Below are positions 54,832-64,000 of a DNA stretch of 64,000 nucleotides, in pieces. Below the pieces are notes generated by a model. The model did no database searches. It was not told where the DNA came from and saw only the letters and a list, made by a program, of their open reading frames with translations. The stretch is taken from assembly GCA_002077065.1 (NCBI GenBank), contig NAJO01000009.1:1054001-1118000 (forward strand), in the 5' to 3' direction. The first letter of the stretch is position 1. The number at the start of each line of letters is the position of its first letter. The DNA comes from Cryoendolithus antarcticus (taxonomy: Eukaryota > Ascomycota > Dothideomycetes > Cladosporiales > Cladosporiaceae). The translations under genes were made by a program, and so were the position numbers.

Positions 54832-56013
54832 TCACACACGCTTCTGTATCTTCGGCGCACGGATCTGACCTCTGAGCCAGTCCGGTACGAATGCCATGAC
54901 GCCGACATCAGCTCCATCGGCGTTCAGCGCAGCGAACTTATCGCCTTCGGAGACGGTGCTGCCTTCACTCGAGACTATAAGATCTGTCATCTGCTCCAAC
55001 CTGCACATAGCAAGTCCAATGTTGCCGATGCCAGCGACAAACTTGCCCGTAGCGCGATTGCGCTTGTCCTGCTTCTTGATATCCGTCTCGCTGTCGGGGA
55101 TCGTAAGTTGTGCCGTGGCACTGTACTCCAACGTCTCTGGCACATCGCCAGTCACATCGTATAGTGATACTGGAAGAATTCTTCGCCGCACTACGCCAGT
55201 GTGGTGTGTCCGTATAGTGAGCTCCTGTCCAGTATAGCATCCCTTCTTGAAGTCTATCCCGCCCATGAGATCGATGTTCGCATTCAGTGGCAGCACATCC
55301 TCCCTCCTCAACTCCTGCTGTCCCTCAGGTACGCCTCTCAGATATCTTCTGATAGTGTACGCACTCAGTGGCGCTCCTTCCAGCTCCTCCAGTGACCCTG
55401 GCTTGCCTACTGGACTCCCTCCAGCACTCCCAGCAGGCACGAGTACCCTCCTTCCCATGCCCGGCGCCCTACAATCCACCAACCCTAACTCTCCATCCAC
55501 CACACTCCCGCCCTGTGAATGCGCAGTCCATCTCTCATCCTCTCTCCAAACACCCCAAACCCTCATCTCCCCTTCCTCAAGCAACCTCAACTTGATCTTC
55601 GCCCTCAGCTTATGCCGCTTGACATGTCTCTCCAACTCCCCCGCCTGCGCAGCATCTACCTCCACCAGAAACCCCGGATCCTCGTCTCCGTGTGCCTCGT
55701 TGTGCCAAGTAGAACCAAGCGTTGGATACACAAAGACATCGTTCAGGACTTTACCCTGGCCTGTAAGGAAGGCGGCATAGAAGCCTGCGCGGGTATCGGG
55801 GCGGACGTTAGCGGTGATGATGCCTTGAAGGAACTTTGGGGCATCAGGGCCATGGATTGAGAGCAGGCGGCGATTCGTGAGGTGGGCTGCGCCGGACGGG
55901 GGCGGAGGGGGAGGGCTAGGGCTGGTGTGGGTGGAAGCGAGGCGAACCTGCGGACGGCGCGGAAGAAGACATCTTGGGCTTATATGCGGGCATCGGGGAG
56001 TTCTCATAAGCAT
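54832..56013 (-). CDS. IBA57: Mitochondrial iron-sulfur assembly protein Iba57/Caf17
   Basis: A folate-binding protein of the GcvT/YgfZ family in the mitochondrial matrix. With Isa1/Isa2 it assembles [4Fe-4S] clusters for aconitase, lipoyl synthase and others. It is a single exon of 393 aa. The N-terminus (PRCLLPRRPQVRLAST) is a clear presequence, followed by a Pro-rich linker. The signature KGCYTGQE is present (GGIDFKKGCYTGQELTIRTHHTG), along with the early YxLxxxGxDxxxFLQGxxT-like segment (LLSIHGPDAPKFLQGIITAN). The first ATG of the frame is 56013; a second at 56007 is equally possible. The open frame upstream to 56034 has no ATG. Confidence 0.93.
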   Translation of the reverse strand: MLMRTPRCPHISPRCLLPRRPQVRLASTHTSPSPPPPPPSGAAHLTNRRLLSIHGPDAPKFLQGIITANVRPDTRAGFYAAFLTGQGKVLNDVFVYPTLGSTWHNEAHGDEDPGFLVEVDAAQAGELERHVKRHKLRAKIKLRLLEEGEMRVWGVWREDERWTAHSQGGSVVDGELGLVDCRAPGMGRRVLVPAGSAGGSPVGKPGSLEELEGAPLSAYTIRRYLRGVPEGQQELRREDVLPLNANIDLMGGIDFKKGCYTGQELTIRTHHTGVVRRRILPVSLYDVTGDVPETLEYSATAQLTIPDSETDIKKQDKRNRATGKFVAGIGNIGLAMCRLEQMTDLIVSSEGSTVSEGDKFAALNADGADVGVMAFVPDWLRGQIRAPKIQKRV

Positions 56014-56428
56014 ATCGCAAGGAGGATAACACACTATAGAGGTGTAATGTTTTCCGGTTCGGTACCTCGAGGTAGCTCAGAGCAGAAGGCCGCTGATGTC
56101 ATGCATCGAGGAGCGTCACGTCCAAAATGACCACACTATCAAGGCACAAGTTTATCTCAAAAGGTAGTTCACTATTGGATCGCAAGAAAAACGCCTAAGG
56201 ACAGCGAACAATTTTGGCTTCCGAGAGGATGCAAATAGGTTCACTGGCTAGTGTCACTTTATTGCTGTCGGTAAAGAACGTAATTACAGTATCAGGGCCA
56301 AAGAAACAGCCATCATGTCTCATTCACTGCCTTCGAAAGATAGCGCAACTAGGTACCATAACCATCCTCAGACCGAACATCTTTATCCCTGATGGAGCTC
56401 ATGTCGCGGTGCACCCGCAGCCCGCGCA
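56014..56428. other. Intergenic region
   Basis: 415 bp between two minus-strand genes: IBA57 promoter on one side, 3' end of the small secreted protein on the other. Nothing else is recognised. Confidence 0.35.
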
Positions 56429-56704
56429 CTAGTGGTCACTGTTGCAATTGTGGTCTAGAACCCACACATTGTCCTGGCACTTGAGCTATCGTAGCATCAG
56501 TAAGTCTGCTATAAGACCAATGGTCTGACGATTTACAACACGGCCAGTACCACAGGCATACTTCTGCCCCTTGTCTGCTGCCTTCTTGCAATCATCTCCG
56601 AGGTGCTTGCCACCCAATGCGCAGTCGCCTGCAGCAGCGTAGGCTAAGGGGGGTTTGAGGGCAAGAAGAGCGGCCATAAGGGCAACGGCGTTGAACTGCA
56701 TCAT
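56429..56704 (-). CDS. Small secreted Cys-containing protein
   Basis: A candidate secreted effector or antimicrobial-type protein of unknown role. Exon 1 is 56537-56704, the intron 56486-56536 (51 nt, GTAAAT, branch TACTGAT, ACGATAG, phase 0) and exon 2 56429-56485; 74 aa. It has a strong signal peptide (MMQFNAVALMAALLALKPPL, then AYA before the likely cut). The mature ~50 residues have five Cys at positions 28, 39, 51, 59 and 70 (GDCALGG, GDDCKK, YACGTGR, LKCQD, HNCNS). An odd number is unusual for disulfide-paired proteins. The second exon continues the Cys pattern and ends in stop, whereas reading through the donor gives a non-Cys tail. The neighbouring 1.7 kb holds repeats, a common setting for such genes. 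Confidence 0.7.
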
Positions 56705-56994
56705 GGCGGACTGGAGTTGATGTTGCTGTGCTTGTAATGGAAGTGTCTAGTAGCTTGTGGAAAGTCTTGCTTGGATGATAGAGGAGAAGAAGCGAACAGA
56801 GGCTCGCCGAGCTCGTGTACTTAAACCCCATTTCTCGAATCAGTGCCTTGGGCAAGGTCACTAGCCCTGCCTGTTGGCTTCGAGAGTACCAACGCCCAGG
56901 GATAGGCTCCGAGCTAGTCATGTCGAGATTCTTTACGGACGTGCTGCGCCCAGGCTGGTTACCAACAACGAGGCGTCGTTGCTCGCAGCTATGT

Positions 56995-57113
56995 GCAGGT
57001 CATGATCGAGCTCTCCACCGTGTGGTGGACCGCCGCCGACGGACCAACAGGCTTGCTTCCTTGCTCAACGTGATCCTTCAATAGAACACGTACACCAGTG
57101 AAAGCCCAATAGC
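56995..57113 (+). repeat. Diverged direct repeat, arm A
   Basis: Arm A shares GACCAACA (57042), TGATCCTTCA (57071) and CAGTG (57096) with arm B at exactly 560-bp spacing. Estimated identity is about 60% by eye. Origin unknown. Confidence 0.5.
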
Positions 57114-57221
57114 AGAGAAGAAGGTCGAGACCAGCGCTTCAGACGATATCAGCACTGCGTCCTATCGATAGTGTTGGCCAAGTGTTGGTCTCCAGTTGAT
57201 AGACCAACGCTCCTTGCTCAG

Positions 57222-57454
57222 CATCCGAATGACGGAAGAAGCCGACCACCCAAAAGCTCCGTGCGGTGAATCATACTGGTATAGACTGCATCGCTACAGC
57301 AAGTTGCTGCTAGCACTGCCTAGGAGAGTTGTCCGAAGAGACCACACTCTCTCTTATAGCTTACAGTACGTATGTACACGTGCGGTGCGGCATATAATAG
57401 CAGTCTCGCACATGGTGAATTGCTGAGTGATCCACTTCTTTTGTCACTCGCGTG
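57222..57454. mobile_element. MITE-like element, copy 2
   Basis: A 233-bp element with the same length and ends as copy 1 (left CATCCGAATGACGGAAGAAG; right reversed CACGCGAGTGACAAAAGAAG). Flanks are CTCAG and ATCAG (4 of 5). The interior is clearly homologous to copy 3: GGTATAGACTGCA, CTGCCTAGGAGAG and ACCACACTCTC occur in the same order. It lies between the arms of the 560-bp-spaced repeat. No ORF is supported. Confidence 0.75.
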
Positions 57455-57549
57455 ATCAGGCATCAGACAGGACACCGAGACGGCAAACGCATGCCGATGG
57501 GCTGCTAATGTCCAGAGAAGGTAGCAAGGTGCACTGGTCGAAAATGCCA

Positions 57550-57673
57550 GCAGGACCTCGATCCCCAACCGTTCTGACGGTGCGTTGGACTTCCACCCCT
57601 TGACCAACAATCCTCTGTCGTCACAAGACATGATCCTTCATCAACACCCGTATGTCAGTGGACATCCAACATG
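57550..57673 (+). repeat. Diverged direct repeat, arm B
   Basis: Counterpart of arm A, with GACCAACA at 57602, TGATCCTTCA at 57631 and CAGTG at 57656. Anchors keep a constant 560-bp offset. Removing MITE copy 2 and one target duplication would bring it to about 322 bp. Confidence 0.5.
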
Positions 57674-58427
57674 CGGGCTAGGTAGTGAGGGGCAGTGATC
57701 CAAATTGTTAGCATGGCTTCGTGTCCGCGGAGTCTTGGCTCTGCATCGAAAAGCCTAGACGTTGACTATCTCTGGATTAGTAGCCAAATGGGAGCAGTCC
57801 AAAGTGTCCGCACGCCAGCGAGGAGCCAACAATAGAGCAAGAGTGATTGCAGTGAAAGCCAGTATACAAACATCCAGCTAGGCGGAGTCTTGGAGTGAGG
57901 CACCTTTCGAAACCCAAGGCTAGTGCTGCCTCAGGCTAGCCATCTTTCGTGCATTTACTGCATCTGGCCAGTATCACAGCTCGTGCCGCTCCATGCGAAT
58001 CCTTCAGATGAGTACCTGGATGAGAGTTTCAACGCAAGCTGCGGGTCAGGAAGATGTAAACAGGAACCTTGCTCGCCTCAGTGCCCGAATTGAAATCGAC
58101 CGGATGGCCGTTGGCTTAAAAGTTGTTGGTTATTTATGTACACGACTTTCTGGTCCTGTCTTCCCATGCCAGTCTCGCACATGCCAGCACGGCGGCGTCC
58201 GCTGTATGCAACGCCTGTGAGATTGCTCCTGGTGGGAAGCGAAGTGCCTCTGCGCGCCCGCATTCCTTCTTGCTCCGTGTCTAATCTATCAATCGCTGTT
58301 CGCTTGAACGCTGCAGTGGTAATGAAACGAGACTCTGTCGGACGTGAAGTCCGGGGAACCCTCGATAGTGGCGATCAGAAGGCCATAAGCCTGTTCGGGT
58401 GGTAGTATCTGTATTTACTTGACGGCT

Positions 58428-60370
58428 TCAATGATTGAAGAAGCCCGGCCACTGATGAACAGGTGTCATCGCCTCCTGGGTGTTGCCGTTCAGCCAGACG
58501 TTCTGCGCCACATAAGGCAGGTGACCGGTCTGATCCTGCTGATTCGACTTGCTCAGTGGCTGATAACGCATCTGATTGAACTCGATGCTTTGAGTTCGAT
58601 GTTGCAGCGCTGAGGAAGGCGGCGGGTACAGTAAGGTAGACACGTTGTGCACTGGCCGATACGGCGAGTCCCGCTGCTGCAAGTAGTACGATGGCGAAAC
58701 CTGTGTCGGTGGATGTAAGGTTGCTGCTGATCCTGGCATTGCACTTGTTGGTGACGTTACCGCTGACCGAAGGTACGGACTTTGCTGTCTCGAGGGTTGC
58801 TGAAAGTAGGAGTGCTGTTGAGCGGATTCCAAGGGAGGGAGTGCGATGGCACCAGCATTCGTATGTAAGTGGGACAGAGCACCTTGCTGTGCCAAAGCCA
58901 TGGCTCTGGCTAGGACGTTGAGGGGAGGTAGCTGCTGATTCTGAGGCGTAGGCAAGCCAAGACGACCATTGGTCATGCCATTTGGCGTGGTCGCAAGGCT
59001 TGGCAGGGTCAGTCGTGGGTTTTGCGTGGACTGGGCCGGATATGTTGAAAGCAAGTCTGGCAAACCACCGGCAACTCTTTTCATTGGTGGCTCAGTACCC
59101 TGATCGTCCCTGCTTCGTTTTCGTGGATTCGGCAATGCTGTGCCTATCACCGGCCGTAACGGTGAAGGTGGCGGGGTAGTTCCAGCTGTGTTGTAGGGAA
59201 AGCTGTGGTGCATCAGGTCCGTCCCGAACGGTGGAGATGCGTGATTTGACGTTGGTGGTGAAGGCAGTGCCAACGGTAGGTAAAGTGAGGACGCAGGCGG
59301 CAGAATTGGCGTAGGCTGCTGTCGAATTTGCGCTGCGTGCGTGGCTCGGTCGAAGTACAACGCATACTTGCCCAGCAGCGTCTGCCACTCTGCCCAGTCC
59401 TCTGCAGACGTCAAGAGCCAATACTTCATGTTGCTGAGGAACTCCACCTCCATGATATGCACTTCTCCCACGTTGATGCCTGACACCTCCGCCCACGTCT
59501 TGTTCGTGTATGTATTATCATCCAAGAACTTGTTACCCAGCATAAGAGCAACTGTCAACAGGCGGTATTCACTCCCTGGCTTTCCTCTGACCGCTGGATT
59601 GAGCTTCTTCAGTCGGTGTATAAACAGCAGAGCTAGGAGAACAACGTTCTGCGCTACTAACGTTGTCGAGAGGATCGTGGTGACCCATTTGCGGAAGCCA
59701 GTTGTCGGTATTGCGTCCTTTGATAGTTTTCGAGTCGGTATGAGCGTATCAGGTGACTTCTCGATCTGTTGCAGCAAGTCCGATGACTCGAACCAGAAGA
59801 GGCATGTGATCTGCTCGAAAGTTAGTGATACTCCCAACAACACAACCTGCCTGCCTGACTCACTTGTGCGGCAAGCTCTGAAAGACTCCCTCCGCTGCTA
59901 TTTACAGACTTCGGGATCTGGAAGCCTGTGGCTATCGTGCTCTGGGACGATCTCCGGGACTGATCATGGCCATCATACGCTGCGCTTTTATGCTGCTGCT
60001 GTGGGAATTGAGATTGCAGTGTCGGACTCAGCGTGTGATTTCGAATACCCGCTGTCACACCAATGGAGCCGCCACTGCCGTTCAGAGTCTCGTACGGTGC
60101 GGACGTCGAAGCTGGTGCTCTGTAGCTGATGTGTCGTGCTGGCCCATCGTTGACGAAGGCACCATCCTCATAGCGGTGCATTGCAGCAGTGTCCGCATGG
60201 TAGGTGCCATGCATATCGGGTGGAGGGGTGAGAGCTCGGTTGAAGTCGCAATGCCAGCCTTCTGAACCTGGTCCAGCCAGTTGCCATCCGCAGCCAGTAG
60301 AGGTAGGAATGTGGGTGGGCTGTCGAGCAGCGAAGGGGTCGGTGAAGTGGATCGCAGCGTGGGTATACAT
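58428..60370 (-). CDS. Pho85-type cyclin, Clg1-like
   Basis: A cyclin of the PCL/Clg1 family that would activate a Pho85-type kinase (PhoA/PhoB class). Exon 1 is 59864-60370, the intron 59811-59863 (53 nt, GTGAGT, CTAACTTTCGAGCAG, phase 0) and exon 2 58428-59810; 629 aa. Exon 1 is disordered and ends SLSELAAQ, which joins to ITCLFWFESSDLLQQIEKS. The cyclin fold lies at about residues 165-330 (FRKWVTTILSTTLVAQNVVLLALLFIHRLKKLNP; LTVALMLGNKFLDDNTYTNKTWAEVSGI; EVHIMEVEFLSNMKYWLL). The C-terminal 300 residues are Pro/Gln/Ser-rich and disordered, as in Clg1 proteins. The first ATG of the frame is 60370 (MYTHAAIHFTDPF). The exact Pho85-cyclin subgroup is uncertain. Confidence 0.88.
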
Positions 60371-63300
60371 GGAGCCCAACGACGAGCAAGTCGGTTAGGG
60401 AGGAAAGAGAAGAGAAGAGGCGGCGAGGATCCGAAGCGTCATGTGAGCCTTGATCTGTGAAGATAGCAGCAGCGAGGTGCGTTGCGCGTTATTGGAGATG
60501 TGAAGCTAGGCTCGTGATTAGGGTTGAAGTGTAATAGGTGAGAGGCTCGCAACGGGAGGAAGGAGCAATGCTTGTTGATTACGACTTCCCCAGTAGAGAA
60601 AGCCCAAGCAAGGGCACGAGCAGTGGAGCGCGTACCGGTATGTAGAGGCATTTGACAAAGTGAGGTACAGCTGGAGAATGCCAGTCAAGGATGTCGGCAA
60701 CACACCTGCGGCAGAGAGATGAAGCGAGTGTCTCGTTCACGCCGTTAAGGTAGCATGTACTTTCTTACTGCAATCAGGCCAACGACAGCGCGGGCAAACG
60801 TAAAGGTTGTCACTGCTTGGAGCAGGCGCAGAGGCTAGTGGTCGGTCGTCAGTCATGGAGCAGCGGGTCTGCGCTCATCATGGATGGCGTCCGGAGCCAT
60901 GGCAGCACGAGGCCAACATAAATGATGTTATGCTCCTTCCAGCGACGACGCGGCGACGGATGCACCAAGCAGCGGGCCTCAGCAGGCTGCGGTCCTGCCC
61001 CTGCGCCGCAGTGAGCAAATGATACGGGTGAATCATGATCGCTTCACGCGTCCATAGCAGGGCTCGGCTGATCCCAAGTCGGTAGATGAGGACTGATGTA
61101 AGAGAAGCTACAAGGGAAGGCTATCAAAGGCGCGAAAACCTAGAAGTCCTGGGCGCGCAAAAGGCAGTGCGCCCGCCGAGCTGATTGGCACTAAACTGAA
61201 GGCGGACGTGGCGTGGTACGAGGGCAGAGACATGCCACGAATTGCGATCCATACGATGCCGTCTCCGCTTAAAGTCGACCCGCCCACTTTGTGTGATGCT
61301 GGGCATAGCGTTGGTCCCCTAGCACGCCGGTGGCTGCAGCACCGCGAGTCCGTGACGCCAGCTGTACCGCTGTGTCAGGCACGCGAATGACAGAAGAAGC
61401 GGACCACTCCAGAGGTTGCCCCTGCTGGTATAGACTGCACCGCTATAGCAGATTGCTTCTAACGCTGCCTAGGAGAGCTGTCGGGGACGACCACACTCTC
61501 ACTAACAGTTCAAGTACGTATCTAAACGTGCAATATGGCATATGATAGCCTGATCGTCTCTAGTGAGTTGCTGAGCGGCCCGCTTCTTTTGTCACTCGCG
61601 TGTCAGGCACAGTCATGCATCACAAGTGCTCCGTCATGTAGACGCCGCGCCTCGGAGCCAACACCCTGCTAGCCTGCGTTTGATGAGAATGCATCGTGTG
61701 CGGGCAAGAGACCAACGGAGTCGCTGGCGCGTACCCGCTGATGATCAGCCACCTCCCAGCGGCAGCATTCGCAGCTGTGCGAGCCAAACGGAGGAAGCAC
61801 AGTGCAGAGTGATGCCTGCTGCTGCACGGCGGGGTGCGCGCCCGCGATCTGGCCGTGGTAATACAAGCTTGGGTCTCGCTTAGGATCGCCCGCTGGTTGA
61901 TCGGCAGCGCTGGAACCCTCGCAGTCAGCACAAGCCGCTTCGTATTGGCTGGATCTCTCCCTGCGTGGGGCGCTTCCTGACAGAGCTCTGGATCCTTTCC
62001 GCTACGCCCGAGATGGCTGACTTTGCCGTATGCGAGTGCAATACACTCTATCACTGCCATGTATTTCGAATAGATTCTGAATATTCACAGCTCAACGCTA
62101 ATATCTCCGACTGTGTACCGATTCACCGAGCTGCAGCGTCAGGGGAAGCAATCACCACTAAACACAATGCTGGCGCAGTCATCAACAGCGTATCACGGCG
62201 ATCCGAGAAGTCAAACCCCTCCTCCTCCACCACCTGGTAGAACAATCCCATAGCGTGCGTGTCATGGCTTTGCATCAAAAGAGGCGGCTCATACCCCGGC
62301 CGGTTGCGAGGTTGCGAGTATTACGAAGCCTAACAATCGCTGCATATAGAGTGGAGGCGGGCGAGCACCTGCGGAAAGACCATGTCCGATCGGGAAGGAG
62401 TGTGACTTGGCAAAAGGTACACCACACAGGCGACGCCTCCGACGGGGCGGAGTGCAACAAGGAATGTGTTCCATGATACGAAAATATGATGACCAGCGCA
62501 TCCCATTCCGTCGCTGCCGTGCTGCGATGAGCCGAGCTATGCGAGTTGCTGGTGTAGCACTAGCAAGTATGGTCAATGACACTTGGCTACGCCTCTCACA
62601 TGCGGGATGCGTATGCCTTGAAATTGGTCTCATCGATTGATCAATCACGATGCAATCAATATTTTCGTGGTCCTTTGCCGCTCCGCTGCCACACACACGG
62701 CATAGCCTTGATTCATTAACCTCAGCACCTCGTGAGTCCTCACGCAGGCCTGATCAAGGTCATCCTCCGTGACCGCCGATCAGCAATCTGCTCATCGACA
62801 AGCGCGTTCGTCTGCGTCTCACCATGTCACCTCCACAGACGTTTGGTACCCACATATTGTCACCGCCTTGGGCTTCATGCACTATCCGCGTTTGCGCGCG
62901 GTAGATCTCAGCTAACCCCGATTCCCTCGGCGCCGGACGTGCCAATGAGATCAGACGCCACCAGCGTGGCAGACTCCGGAATAGATCCTGCCAAACGTCG
63001 CAGTCCCACCAGCTAGCGCTCGCCTGTATGATCGAAAATTCGATGGGCGAAAGGCGTACGCGTCGCAAAGCATGTAATGACATTGTGGCGTCAACGCTGG
63101 GCGCTGTCTCACGCATTTCTGGCCCTGGCTGGCCTTAGTAAATCGCCGCGCTGGGTGCTGGGGCATGCTGCAGCGTATCGCTTCCTTCGCAAGCCTATCG
63201 ACGCACCACACATCGCTGCTTCTGCCGTGATATGCTAAATGTAAGGTACCGTTACGAGCTCTTCGTTACATGACACGACCCGTATTTGCGTTCAGCCTGC

Positions 63301-64000
63301 GATAGCACGCGCGAAGTGAGTGAGCAGGTATGCAAGGCCGAGGCGGCTGGATGGGCTTGTTGATGAACTTGTGCCTTGGTGCCGAGCAAAACAATGTCGC
63401 GTGGGAGGCGGTTTCCTAGGAAATGCTTGCCTACACGGCATCGTCCTGACTTCGACTACACCCAACCCCTTCATCTATCGGCTGTGAACGACTCGTCACG
63501 CCCCAACGCGCCACCCACGGTCGCACATCGGAGTCAATCAAGCAGCAGCATGAATGCGCACAAGCTCACCCGTCGTCCACTATCAACATTCGATTCGCAT
63601 ATCGCTATAGCCTCCCCTGCAAAGTTTGCAGCCTCGCTGATACGCTGACGACATCTCACACGCAGCAGTCAGCAAGCGTGACCATTCGCAACAAAGTCCG
63701 ATACTCCTCAAGTCGAATCGCACTACGATTCGATGTCTCATCCGAACGAAAAAAGTCACACAGCTCTCCAGAGACTTCTGTGTAACAATCCACCAATCGG
63801 CGAATGCACGGCAGCATCAAGAATGCCACCACCTCGTGCACCTCCGCTTCCTTGCTAATGCCAAATGAATGCGGTCTATCTCGGCCGGATGCCTTTTCGT
63901 AACCGGCGATCAGCTTGTCTGACCGCTGCACTCCACCTTACCCTAGAGGACCCACGCTTGCCATGCTTTCTTCCTGAAACTTCTAGGCTTCTACAATACT
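60371..64000. other. Right-end gene-poor stretch
   Basis: 3.6 kb with no supported gene. It begins with the Clg1-like promoter and leader and contains MITE copy 3 (61380-61602). Open frames up to 146 aa (61620-62060) have unnatural composition. At the far right a minus-strand frame (63656-63931) reads like protein (KLIAGYEKASGRDR, FLMLPCIRRLVDCYTE) and might be the last exon of a gene lying beyond the window, or a relic. Confidence 0.4.
61380..61602. mobile_element. MITE-like element, copy 3
   Basis: A 223-bp element with ~30-bp inverted termini (26 of 30 alike, all four differences transitions; consensus CACGCGARTGACARAAGAAG then CGG). It is flanked by perfect TCAGG at 61375-61379 and 61603-61607, a likely 5-bp target duplication. 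This is the cleanest copy. No protein is encoded. Confidence 0.8.

Larger units (their letters stand above)
56705..58427. other. Gene-poor, repeat-containing stretch
   Basis: 1.7 kb without a supported gene. It holds MITE copy 2 (57222-57454) and the two arms of a diverged repeat (56995-57113 and 57550-57673). The rest contains stop-rich sequence with no recognisable domains and looks like decayed DNA. The start of the stretch should carry the promoter of the small secreted protein. Confidence 0.5.

Noticed and set aside
59341..60129. 262-aa frame antisense to the Clg1-like cyclin
   Set aside because: No domain, and it overlaps the cyclin fold and a consistent intron on the minus strand.
61620..62060. 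146-aa minus-strand frame
   Set aside because: No domain, Arg/His/Ser-heavy as expected of random GC-rich sequence.
1..64000. CRISPR arrays, bacterial-type operons or integrated virus
   Set aside because: No regularly spaced repeats, Shine-Dalgarno signals or phage/viral proteins. Introns throughout show nuclear fungal DNA.

Overview
The window is nuclear DNA of a filamentous ascomycete (Pezizomycotina). A Dothideomycete-like fungus fits best, but the class is inference. Evidence for a fungus: dense protein genes with short introns (mostly 50-77 nt, GTNNGT donors, CTAAC/CTGAC-type branch sites) and typical fungal proteins (Chs7, Pif1, Nha1, Gep4, Pdr16-type Sec14, Zn2Cys6, Clg1-type cyclin). 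No rRNA, tRNA or CRISPR array was recognised. Exon boundaries were worked out by hand from frame continuity, splice consensus and family conservation.

Layout. 0.8-7.7 kb: B-type cyclin (-), then a protein with a C-terminal Zn2Cys6 cluster (+). 8.5-17 kb: transglutaminase-like protein (+), LSM3 (-) head-to-head with PIF1 helicase (+), cyanase (+), and a protein carrying both an N-myristoylation signal and a CaaX box (+). 17-29 kb: NHA1 Na+/H+ antiporter (-), CTU2/NCS2 (+) tail-to-tail with POL12 (-), PDR16-like lipid-transfer protein (+), C2H2 zinc-finger protein (+). 29.9-40.3 kb: PTM1-like membrane protein (-), GEP4 phosphatase (+), Thr-rich secreted protein with a PAN-like C-terminus (+), CHS7 (-), DUF7719-type membrane protein (+), GPI12/PIG-L (-), OHCU decarboxylase (-). 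41.7-56 kb: giant ADF-H protein (+), IMP1 peptidase (-), DUF4112 protein (+), F-box-like protein (+), a large fungal-only protein with a HicA-fold-like C-terminus (-), CSL4 (-), an SDR (+), IBA57/CAF17 (-). 56.4-64 kb is gene-poor: a small secreted Cys-containing protein (-), a Clg1-like cyclin (-), and 3.6 kb without a supported gene.

The genes are mostly conserved housekeeping functions: cell cycle, DNA replication, RNA decay, tRNA thiolation, mitochondrial biogenesis, secretion and wall synthesis. They are not a metabolic cluster. Many neighbours are divergent pairs sharing a short promoter, or convergent pairs only 25-50 bp apart.

The most novel signal is a family of three short elements (40474-40706, 57222-57454, 61380-61602). 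They have roughly 30-bp terminal inverted repeats and 5-bp flanking duplications and look like a MITE (non-autonomous DNA transposon) family. One copy sits between the two arms of a diverged 560-bp-spaced repeat next to the small secreted protein gene. Other leads are the doubly lipidated protein and the HicA-fold-like domain.
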